From Campylobacterota bacterium (lineage in GTDB: Bacteria; Campylobacterota; Campylobacteria; Campylobacterales; Arcobacteraceae): a DNA stretch of 57,502 nucleotides. Below the pieces are notes generated by a model, which saw only the letters and a list, made by a program, of their open reading frames with translations, made no database searches and was not told where the DNA came from. Position 1 is the first letter of the stretch. The number at the start of each line of letters is the position of its first letter. The position numbers were made by a program, and so were the translations under genes. The stretch lies in assembly GCA_003643835.1 (NCBI GenBank), contig QMKX01000008.1, positions 1-57,502 on the forward strand. The letters run 5' to 3'. Positions 50,762 through 57,502 of the stretch are shown one piece after another.

Positions 50762-52804
50762 CTACATTAGCTTGACGAAGTCAGACAATATATCTCGTTT
50801 TATGCCACCAAAATTTATCTTTAGTTTATATGATTTGCCAGCGACTTTTGCTGTGTCAATAACCCCAAGACCAAAAACTTCATGTTTGACCGTGTCGCCT
50901 TTTTTGAAGGTTTTTGATTTTTGTATCATAAGTCCTCCTTGCACCAGACCACTTTCACTTAAAAATCTACTTTTTGATAGTGCTGTTCGCCTACCCTTAT
51001 AAAAACGGTTATGAACAAAACTCAAAGTCAAAGTAGTCTTAGCTCTCGTAAATGCAACATAACCCAGCCTTCGCTCTTCGCATATATCGGCAGTGAGATG
51101 TGGAAAAAACCCTTCCTCCAAACCTACGATAAATATATGTTTATACTCCAAACCTTTGCTCGCATGGATACTCAAAAGCGATATAGCATCTTCTTGTAGT
51201 TCATTGTTTTCTATAGACAACGAAATTTTGTTTAGAAAGCTATCCATATCGTTGTCGCTATTTTCTAAAAAATAATCTTTCGTCAAGGCATAAAACTCAT
51301 CTATATTTGCTATTCTATCCTCACCGTCTGGCATAGATTTGTAGTTTTTTTGTATCTCAAACATATCTTCAAAAGCATCTATAAATGTCATCTTGGCATC
51401 TCTTAATATATCAAGTAGCTCTTGTATAGAAGCTACAAAAAGCTTGAGGGTTCTATAGTTTTTTTGTCCTACGAGAGATATCATTTGTTCCTTGGGGGCA
51501 CTGTCGAGTAGCTCAAATATTGGAATAGAGGTTTGTTTTGAGAGGTCGTCGAGTTTGTTTATGGTAGTTTTTCCTATGCCTCGTTTGGGGACATTGACTA
51601 TTCGTTTAAATGAAAAATTGTCATTTGGTTGGACTATGGTTCTAAAATATGCTACCAAATCTTTTATCTCCATCCTTTCATAAAATCTTTTGCCGCCTAT
51701 TAGTTTGTAGTTTATACCGGCTTTCGATAGGCCGTCTTCAAGCTGTCGGCTTAGGGCATTGACTCTATACAATATAGCTATGTCGTTTGGATCTTCGCCA
51801 CTTGATACAAGCGTGTTAATATCTCTTATGATTTTTTGTGTTTCAAGTCTCTCATCTATAGACTCATATACTTTTGGCTTCTCGCCTGCTTCTTTCGTGC
51901 CTATGAGTTTTTTGCCAAGTCTGTCTTGATTGTGCTCTATCAAAAGATTGGCGTATTTGAGTATTTGGGTTGTAGAACGATAATTTTTTTCTAACTTTAT
52001 CACTTTTGTGTTTTTGAAGTTTTTTTCAAAATTTAATATATTTTTGATAGTAGCGCCTCTCCACTCATATATACTTTGGTCATCGTCACCTACTACACAT
52101 ATGTTGTCGTGAGTGCAACATAGTTTGCACAATAACTTATATTGGAGCATGTTTGTATCTTGATACTCATCTACCATAATATATTTATACTTTTCGCTTG
52201 TGGCTTTTGCTATATCGTCAAATTTATCCAGTATTTTGAAAGGTAAAAGCAACAAATCATCAAAATCCACGAGATTATTTTTTTCTAAATAGTTCTCGTA
52301 TTGTTCATATACCATAGCTGTAGAAGCTACATCGTCACCTTGCATAGCTCTTGCGTCATTTATAGTTTGTATATTGTTTTTAAATTTTGATATTTTTGAG
52401 GCTACTATTGGCACATCTATATTTTTATCAAAACTTCTTATTATACGTTTTTTATCGTCTGTGTCTATTATCATAAAACTATTTTTTCTGCCCAATTTTT
52501 CCATATGCAACTTCAAAAACAACAAACCAAACTTGTGAAAAGTGCACAAAAGTGGTGGCACCGAAACTTCGCCTATGAGCTCAAAAGCTCTGTGTCTCAT
52601 CTGTGTTGCTGCCTTGTTTGTAAATGTCAAAGTCACGATAGACATAGGGTCAATACCAAGTGATATAAGATAAGCCAGCCTATTGGTTATGGTCAAAGTC
52701 TTGCCACTTCCTGCACCTGCTAGTATAAGCATAGAGCCATCTATATGTTTGACCGCTTCTATTTGTGCTTCGTTTAGGTTAGCAAAATTATAGTTTTGTG
52801 GCAT
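50762..52804 (-). CDS. UvrD/PcrA/Rep-family ATP-dependent DNA helicase
   Basis: Superfamily 1A 3'-5' helicase for repair or replication restart. The 680-residue protein has the Q motif NLNEAQIEAV, Walker A GAGSGKT (30-36), VDEYQDTN (motif II), DDDQSIYEWRGA (motif III), LEKNYRST (IV), IHASKGLEYKHIFI (V) and RRLGYVAFTRAK (VI). A C-terminal Tudor-like segment (KKGDTVKHEVFGLGVI) fits PcrA/UvrD rather than Rep. It is single, with its own ribosome site (AGGAG). Confidence 0.93.
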   Translation of the reverse strand: MPQNYNFANLNEAQIEAVKHIDGSMLILAGAGSGKTLTITNRLAYLISLGIDPMSIVTLTFTNKAATQMRHRAFELIGEVSVPPLLCTFHKFGLLFLKLHMEKLGRKNSFMIIDTDDKKRIIRSFDKNIDVPIVASKISKFKNNIQTINDARAMQGDDVASTAMVYEQYENYLEKNNLVDFDDLLLLPFKILDKFDDIAKATSEKYKYIMVDEYQDTNMLQYKLLCKLCCTHDNICVVGDDDQSIYEWRGATIKNILNFEKNFKNTKVIKLEKNYRSTTQILKYANLLIEHNQDRLGKKLIGTKEAGEKPKVYESIDERLETQKIIRDINTLVSSGEDPNDIAILYRVNALSRQLEDGLSKAGINYKLIGGKRFYERMEIKDLVAYFRTIVQPNDNFSFKRIVNVPKRGIGKTTINKLDDLSKQTSIPIFELLDSAPKEQMISLVGQKNYRTLKLFVASIQELLDILRDAKMTFIDAFEDMFEIQKNYKSMPDGEDRIANIDEFYALTKDYFLENSDNDMDSFLNKISLSIENNELQEDAISLLSIHASKGLEYKHIFIVGLEEGFFPHLTADICEERRLGYVAFTRAKTTLTLSFVHNRFYKGRRTALSKSRFLSESGLVQGGLMIQKSKTFKKGDTVKHEVFGLGVIDTAKVAGKSYKLKINFGGIKRDILSDFVKLM

Positions 52805-52862
52805 TTACGCTCCTTTTTAAGCATACAATATCTAAATTTATTTAAGTTTAAGAATAATATGC

Positions 52863-52868
52863 TATAAT
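52863..52868 (+). promoter_or_regulatory. Candidate -10 box for the DUF882 gene
   Basis: TATAAT lies 26 bases upstream of the TTG start at 52894 in the divergent gap with the helicase gene. An AAAAGG ribosome site (52882-52887) lies between. No -35 is recognisable. Confidence 0.4.
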
Positions 52869-52893
52869 TTCATCAAAAAATAAAAGGCAATGC

Positions 52894-53610
52894 TTGAATT
52901 TAGAAAAAAATACACAAGACAACAGAAGATATTTTCTCAAAAAAGCTGCCACTTTGTGTGGTGTTGGTATGCTTTTTCCTTCGTTGGCTTATACAAATGA
53001 CGATAACATACACAAAGAGATACAAGAGAGCATATTTGGCGACACGAGCTCTATAAATGAAGATATCCAAAACGATATCTTTGGCAAAGTTACAGATGAA
53101 GGCTACGAGAATATACCACAAAAATTTACCTCATCAAACGATATAGATACAAACGAATACAGAAGTTTGCAACTATACAATACACACACAACTGAAAGAC
53201 TAAATATCATATACTACCAAGATGGCAAGTATCTACGACACTCTATGAATGCTATAAACAAAATCATGGCAGACCACAGGACGGGGAAAACTGTCAATAT
53301 GGACAAAAAATTGATAGATACTTTATATATGCTCAAAAAAAGCACAAACAATAGCGAGAACTCCTATATCAATATAATATCAGCATATAGGTCACCTGTA
53401 TCAAATAGAAAACTAAGGCGAAGAAGTAGAAGAGTAGCAAAAAATAGCTTCCATACTAAAGGTCAAGCGATAGATATAAATATCGACAATGTTTCTTTAA
53501 GCAAAGTGCGAAAAAAAGCAAAACTCCTGCACAAAGGTGGAGTTGGCTACTATCCTAGGTCAAAATTTGTGCATATAGATGTAGGAGATGTGCGAAGCTG
53601 GAGAGGATAA
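52894..53610 (+). CDS. Tat-exported DUF882 (YcbK-like peptidase fold) protein
   Basis: A 238-residue exported protein of the DUF882/YcbK family, related to peptidase M15 enzymes of the cell wall. The N-terminus has a twin-arginine signal (NRRYFLKKAATLCGVGML). The conserved core has SAYRSPVSN, SFHTKGQAIDI (metal His and Asp) and FVHIDVGDVR. A peptidoglycan role is inferred from the family. It starts at a TTG seven bases after AAAAGG; the nearer ATG is out of frame. Confidence 0.85.
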   Translation: MNLEKNTQDNRRYFLKKAATLCGVGMLFPSLAYTNDDNIHKEIQESIFGDTSSINEDIQNDIFGKVTDEGYENIPQKFTSSNDIDTNEYRSLQLYNTHTTERLNIIYYQDGKYLRHSMNAINKIMADHRTGKTVNMDKKLIDTLYMLKKSTNNSENSYINIISAYRSPVSNRKLRRRSRRVAKNSFHTKGQAIDINIDNVSLSKVRKKAKLLHKGGVGYYPRSKFVHIDVGDVRSWRG

Positions 53611-53622
53611 ACAAAACAACTC

Positions 53623-54525
53623 TTGACAAATGACACAAAAAAAGCAGTGCGATATATGCTGTTTTCTTCTTTTTTATTTGCTTTTACTGGTGCATTTGCA
53701 AAACTTCTCAGCTCACATATGAGCTCTGTAGAGGTTGTGTTTTTTCGAAATATCGTAGGTGTAGTTATAATATCATTTGCTATATACTCTCACCCAATAT
53801 CACAAATAGGCGGCAAGCCATTTTTGCTCTTTTTTCGTGGGCTTGTAGGTTTTATGGCTTTGTTGATGTATTTTTACAATATAGCAAATATATCGTTAGC
53901 GGAAGCTCAAACATTTAACAAAATCTCTCCTATATTTACAGCTATATTTACATATCTATTGTTAGACGAAAAACTTTCAAAACTTGCCATATTTGGTGTG
54001 GGTATAGGGTTTATTGGAGTGTTGTTTGTCACTGGATTTGATATTTGGGCTTTAAGCAAGACAGACTGGCTTGGTATAGTTAGCGGTGTGTTAGCTGGCT
54101 TGGCTTATACATCTATACGAGAGCTTAGAAAATATTATGACAACAAAATTATCGTGCTGTCGTTTATGTTGACAGGCGCCATAGGACCTATAGTGCTTAT
54201 GGTTTTGTCAAACTACTTTGACACCGATAAGTTTGACTGGGTATTTGGAAGTTTTGTTTTTCCATCTGGCATATCTTGGGTTTATATAGCAGGTCTTGGG
54301 CTTTTTGCTACTGCTTCACAATACTATATGACCAAAGCATATAGTTTGGCAAGTGGAGGTATAGTAGGGACTATTAGCTACAGCAACATCATATTTTCTA
54401 TAGCTATTGGAGTGATGCTGGGTGATAGCTGGCCTTCGACATTTGTATATATTGGCATAGTTTTAGTGATACTAAGTGGGTTATTTGTGACAATCACACC
54501 CAAAAATATGTCAAAACAAGTTTAG
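53623..54525 (+). CDS. EamA/DMT-superfamily transporter
   Basis: A 300-residue inner-membrane protein with about ten hydrophobic helices in two EamA repeats. The first repeat starts FLFAFTGAFAKLLSSH with the conserved VVFFRNIVG, and the second begins around DWLGIVSGVLAGLAYTSIREL. Family members export metabolites such as amino acids; the substrate here is unknown. The start is likely a TTG 12 bases after the previous gene; a GTG 8 codons on is an alternative. Confidence 0.85.
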   Translation: MTNDTKKAVRYMLFSSFLFAFTGAFAKLLSSHMSSVEVVFFRNIVGVVIISFAIYSHPISQIGGKPFLLFFRGLVGFMALLMYFYNIANISLAEAQTFNKISPIFTAIFTYLLLDEKLSKLAIFGVGIGFIGVLFVTGFDIWALSKTDWLGIVSGVLAGLAYTSIRELRKYYDNKIIVLSFMLTGAIGPIVLMVLSNYFDTDKFDWVFGSFVFPSGISWVYIAGLGLFATASQYYMTKAYSLASGGIVGTISYSNIIFSIAIGVMLGDSWPSTFVYIGIVLVILSGLFVTITPKNMSKQV

Positions 54526-54569
54526 TTTAAATATTTTTGGATAAAATACAAAAAAACCAAAGGCAAAAT

Positions 54570-54875
54570 ATGTATGCGATTATAAAATGTGGCGGAAAAC
54601 AATACAAAGTCCAAGAGGGCGATATATTAGATGTAGATAAATTAAGCAAAGAACCAAAAGAAAAGATAACCATAAACGATGTGATAGCTATAGACGATGG
54701 CAAACTAAAGACAGCCAAAGATGTCAAAAAATCAAAAGTTGAAGCAAGTGTCATAAACGAAGGGCGAGATAAAAAAGTCATAATATACAAAAAACGGCGT
54801 AGAAAAGACAGCAAACTCAAACGAGGCTTCAGACGAAGTTTCACTAAAATACAAATCACAAAAATTGTAGCATAA
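54570..54875 (+). CDS. rplU: 50S ribosomal protein L21
   Basis: Ribosomal protein binding 23S rRNA. The 101-residue protein begins [18 protein letters not shown] and ends in [16 protein letters not shown], typical of L21. I start at the ATG at 54570 since the longer in-frame extension does not match the family. It heads rplU-rpmA-obgE-mqnE. Confidence 0.97.
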   Translation: MYAIIKCGGKQYKVQEGDILDVDKLSKEPKEKITINDVIAIDDGKLKTAKDVKKSKVEASVINEGRDKKVIIYKKRRRKDSKLKRGFRRSFTKIQITKIVA

Positions 54876-54884
54876 GGATAATAA

Positions 54885-55133
54885 ATGGCACACAAGAAAG
54901 GTCAAGGTAGCACCAACAACAACAGAGACTCAGCAGGTAGAAGACTAGGAGTGAAAAAATACGGCGGCGAGAAAGTCGTAGCAGGAAATATAATCATAAG
55001 ACAACGAGGCACAAAAGTTCACACGGGCAACAATGTTGGCATAGGCAAAGACCACACGATATATGCTCTAATAGATGGGGAAGTTAAGTTTGAAAACAAA
55101 GACAGAAAACGAAAAAAAGTATCTGTGTATTAG
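54885..55133 (+). CDS. rpmA: 50S ribosomal protein L27
   Basis: Ribosomal protein whose N-terminus reaches the peptidyl transferase centre. The 82-residue protein begins [20 protein letters not shown] with no N-terminal pre-sequence. The [18 protein letters not shown] core is typical. An AAGG site precedes the ATG, 9 bases after rplU. Confidence 0.97.
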   Translation: MAHKKGQGSTNNNRDSAGRRLGVKKYGGEKVVAGNIIIRQRGTKVHTGNNVGIGKDHTIYALIDGEVKFENKDRKRKKVSVY

Positions 55134-55145
55134 AATTTTGTCTTA

Positions 55146-56243
55146 ATGTTTGTAGACATTGTTAAATTATCTTTATCGTCTGGCAAAGGTGGTGAGGGTT
55201 GCACCTCTTTTAGAAAAGAGAAATTTGTAGTCAAAGGCGGTCCAGACGGAGGTGATGGTGGCAAAGGTGGTGATTTGCTTTTTGAAGTATCAAACAACAC
55301 AGACACTCTTAGTAAATATGCTGGCAAAAAACACCTCAAAGCAGAAGATGGCCTGCCAGGTGGAGGTGCGAGGTGTTCTGGCAAAGCTGGAACAAGCTTG
55401 GTCCTGAAAGTTCCGCCGGGCACACAAGTTTTTGATGACAACAGCGATGAACTACTGCTTGATTTGACAAACGATGGCGATATTGTCAAACTTTTAAGTG
55501 GCGGCAAAGGTGGGCTTGGCAACTATCACTTCAAATCATCAAGACACCAAACTCCCAGATATCATCAGCCCGGATTAAGTGGCACGACAATCAGTGTGCG
55601 TTTGGAGCTTAAACTTATAGCCGATGTAGGATTGGTAGGATTTCCAAATGTAGGCAAATCTACTTTGATATCCACAATATCAAATGCCAAACCACATATA
55701 GCCAACTACGAATTTACAACACTGATACCAAACTTAGGTGTAGTCAAAAGCGGAGAATATACAAACTTCGTGATGGCAGATATACCGGGCATAATAGAAG
55801 GTGCTAATATAGGCAAAGGTTTGGGTTTGGATTTTTTGAGGCATATCCAACGAACCAAGACTATATTATATATGCTCGATGTATCACACTACATTTCACC
55901 TCTTTTGCAATACAAAACACTATATTTGGAACTATCAAAATACTCAAAAATTTTGGGTGAAAGTAGCTTTGCTATAGCTTTGACAAAAATAGACACCATA
56001 AGCCAAAAAGAAGTAAATAAAATATCAAAAGAGTTGTTTGAATTTTTTGACATATCAAAAAGTGACGCGCTGCTTTATGACACGAAAGAAAACCTCGACT
56101 ACCATTTTCAAGACAAACAAAATATAAAACAAAATCTACCATATTTTATTTTGCCTTTGTCGTCTGCTACACATATAAACACCAATTCTGTAGCTTATGC
56201 TTTGCAAGATATGATAACAAACAACAAAATACAAAGAGGATAG
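55146..56243 (+). CDS. obgE: GTPase Obg
   Basis: Essential large-subunit-associated GTPase. The 365-residue protein has the glycine-rich N-terminal Obg fold (LSSGKGGEGCTSFRKEKF, GGPDGGDGGKGGDL) and the G domain: GFPNVGKST, the switch region ANYEFTTLIPNLG, DIPGIIEGA, TKID. The C-terminal OCT-like part is short. It follows rpmA by 12 bases and precedes mqnE by 3, the usual order in this phylum for the first three genes. Confidence 0.96.
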   Translation: MFVDIVKLSLSSGKGGEGCTSFRKEKFVVKGGPDGGDGGKGGDLLFEVSNNTDTLSKYAGKKHLKAEDGLPGGGARCSGKAGTSLVLKVPPGTQVFDDNSDELLLDLTNDGDIVKLLSGGKGGLGNYHFKSSRHQTPRYHQPGLSGTTISVRLELKLIADVGLVGFPNVGKSTLISTISNAKPHIANYEFTTLIPNLGVVKSGEYTNFVMADIPGIIEGANIGKGLGLDFLRHIQRTKTILYMLDVSHYISPLLQYKTLYLELSKYSKILGESSFAIALTKIDTISQKEVNKISKELFEFFDISKSDALLYDTKENLDYHFQDKQNIKQNLPYFILPLSSATHINTNSVAYALQDMITNNKIQRG

Positions 56244-56246
56244 TAT

Positions 56247-57290
56247 TTGACAACAAAATACAAACGAATAAACATAGACGAGGCTGTGGCTTTATACGAT
56301 ATGGATTTGATATCATTGGGCAAGATGGCAAATAAAATTAGGCGACAAAAGTTTGGCGACAAAACATATTATAATATAAACAAACACATAAACCCTACAA
56401 ATATATGCAAAGATGTTTGCCAGTTTTGTAGCTTTAGTGCAAGTAGAAAAAATCCTTTCCAATACACTATGACACACGAGCAAATACTAAAAAACATAAA
56501 CGAGAGCATACAAAATGGCATAAACGAAGTGCATATGGTATCTGCTCACAATAAAGATGTGCCACTTTCGTGGTATATGGATATATTTAAAAAAATCAAA
56601 ACCAAATACCCCAAACTTCATATCAAAGCTCTAACTGCTGCTGAGATACATTTTCTTAGTTGCGAACACGACAAAACTTATGAACAAATAATAGATATGA
56701 TGATATCAAATGGAGTAGATTCTATGCCAGGTGGTGGAGCAGAGATATTTGATGAAAAAGTGCGAAAAAAAATCTGCGGTGGCAAGGTTGTCTCAAATGA
56801 CTGGCTACACATACACAAACTATGGCACCAAAAAGGCAAAAAATCAAATGCCACTATGTTGTTTGGGCACATAGAAAGCAGAGCAAATCGTATAGACCAT
56901 ATGATAAGACTAAGAGAACTCCAAGACAAAACAGGAGGATTTAACTGCTTTATACCTCTCGTGTATCAAACCAAAAACAACTACTTAAACATAAAAGAGC
57001 CACTCACAGCCATAGAGATACTCAAAACCATAGCTATATCGAGGTTGATGCTTGACAATATCGAAAACATAAAAGCGTATTGGGTCACATCTACTATCAA
57101 ACTAAGTCTAATTGCCCAAGAGTTCGGGGCAAATGATCTTGATGGCACTATAGAAAACGAACAAATAAACAGCGCAGCAGGAGCAGACAGCAAAAACGGT
57201 ATTAAACTACACGAGCTTACAGGTTTGATAACAAACAGCGGGTTTGAGCCTGTTTGTCGTGATAGTTTATACAATGAAATTGTGAATTAA
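56247..57290 (+). CDS. mqnE: Aminofutalosine synthase (radical SAM)
   Basis: Radical SAM enzyme of the futalosine route to menaquinone, joining chorismate-derived enolpyruvylbenzoate and SAM. The 347-residue protein has the cluster motif CKDVCQFC with Cys54, Cys58 and Cys61, preceded by HINPTN, which distinguishes MqnE from the paralogue MqnC. Later motifs GGGAEIFDEKVRKKICGGK and GHIES are typical. It starts at a TTG six bases after AGAGGA, 3 bases past obgE. Menaquinone is the expected quinone for the bc1 and Nuo complexes encoded here. Confidence 0.93.
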   Translation: MTTKYKRINIDEAVALYDMDLISLGKMANKIRRQKFGDKTYYNINKHINPTNICKDVCQFCSFSASRKNPFQYTMTHEQILKNINESIQNGINEVHMVSAHNKDVPLSWYMDIFKKIKTKYPKLHIKALTAAEIHFLSCEHDKTYEQIIDMMISNGVDSMPGGGAEIFDEKVRKKICGGKVVSNDWLHIHKLWHQKGKKSNATMLFGHIESRANRIDHMIRLRELQDKTGGFNCFIPLVYQTKNNYLNIKEPLTAIEILKTIAISRLMLDNIENIKAYWVTSTIKLSLIAQEFGANDLDGTIENEQINSAAGADSKNGIKLHELTGLITNSGFEPVCRDSLYNEIVN

Positions 57291-57391
57291 AACAATAATT
57301 ATCACAAAAACTATATAAATTTGATAAAACCCCCTCAACTTTTATAAATTTATGATATAGTAAGTAATACCTCTTAAATAAAGGAGATAAT

Positions 57392-57502
57392 ATGAAACTA
57401 AACATTCTAAAACAGATATTTAGTATAATTATAAGTGTCTATCTGATACTCTTGCCTCTAAGTGCTACAAATATAAAAACAGATGGTTCTACAAACACTA
57501 CG
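57392..57502 (+). CDS. Start of a secreted protein, possibly two-partner-secretion exoprotein (partial)
   Basis: Only 37 codons are inside the window. An AAGGAG site precedes the ATG. The product begins with a signal peptide (LNILKQIFSIIISVYLILLPLS) and continues ATNIKTDGSTNTT. The motif NI-x-TDGxTNT near the mature start resembles the beginning of filamentous haemagglutinin-type TPS exoproteins. The call rests on this short stretch alone. It has its own promoter gap of about 100 bases after mqnE, with TATGATATAG about 32 bases upstream as a possible -10 region. Confidence 0.4.
   Translation, partial: MKLNILKQIFSIIISVYLILLPLSATNIKTDGSTNTT

Noticed and set aside
54537-54569. Longer in-frame N-terminus for L21
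   Set aside because: The extra residues do not fit the family; the ATG at 54570 gives the standard MYAII start.

Overview
The window looks like chromosome of a chemolithotrophic, sulfur-oxidising member of the Campylobacterota (Epsilonproteobacteria), close in gene content to the Sulfurovum/Sulfurimonas type. Reasons: AT-rich DNA with heavy use of ATA for Ile; Sox thiosulfate oxidation genes; a three-gene cytochrome bc1 operon whose c1 subunit carries two haems; a menaquinone (futalosine) pathway gene mqnE; a secG-frr-pyrE-RDD string; an rplU-rpmA-obgE block; and a bacterial phosphagen (arginine-type) kinase, which Sulfurovum relatives are known to have. TTG starts are frequent. No rRNA, tRNA, CRISPR array or complete IS element was seen.

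Layout. 0.1-4.1 kb (minus): a decayed TRAP transporter binding-protein gene, gap, der and an MscS-type channel. 4.2-7.6 kb (plus): hemA, a lipoprotein cytochrome c with an Ala-Lys-Glu repeat arm, a DUF1801-like protein and the phosphagen kinase. 7.7-9.9 kb: a small accessory patch with a RhuM-family gene, an overlapping 47-codon ORF, two small membrane proteins and a gene-free stretch. 9.9-11.6 kb: a purine-type phosphoribosyltransferase and an NCS2 permease. 11.8-14.4 kb: petABC. 14.8-16.8 kb: RDD protein, pyrE, frr, secG.

16.9-31.9 kb is the sulfur-oxidation region. The rightmost minus-strand operon reads soxC-soxD-soxX-soxY-soxZ-soxA-(small periplasmic protein)-soxB. Behind soxB lies an accessory operon: DsrE-like, thioredoxin-like, rhodanese/metallo-beta-lactamase fusion, alpha/beta hydrolase. 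A second operon reads soxC-soxD-soxY-soxZ, followed by a two-domain rhodanese. SoxC, SoxD, SoxY and SoxZ are therefore each present twice, while SoxX, SoxA and SoxB are single. Between soxA and soxB lie long hairpins and a 96-bp direct repeat.

32-38 kb: a lipoprotein, queC, moeA (molybdopterin, the cofactor SoxC needs), argH, a fusion of a ferredoxin-thioredoxin-reductase-type Fe-S domain to rhodanese, a second lipoprotein and thrC. 38-49.4 kb: respiratory complex I genes nuoG to nuoN. nuoA-F are not upstream; that position holds a HlyD C-terminal remnant and an Rpn/PD-(D/E)XK gene. 50.8-57.5 kb: a UvrD-type helicase, a Tat-exported DUF882 protein, an EamA transporter, rplU, rpmA, obgE, mqnE and the first 37 codons of a secreted protein that may be a two-partner-secretion exoprotein.

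Together the genes describe an energy chain in which Sox enzymes oxidise reduced sulfur in the periplasm, electrons pass to c-type cytochromes, bc1 and complex I act on the menaquinone pool, and rhodanese and thiol-redox proteins handle sulfane sulfur. All functions are read from sequence motifs and gene order; no search was run.
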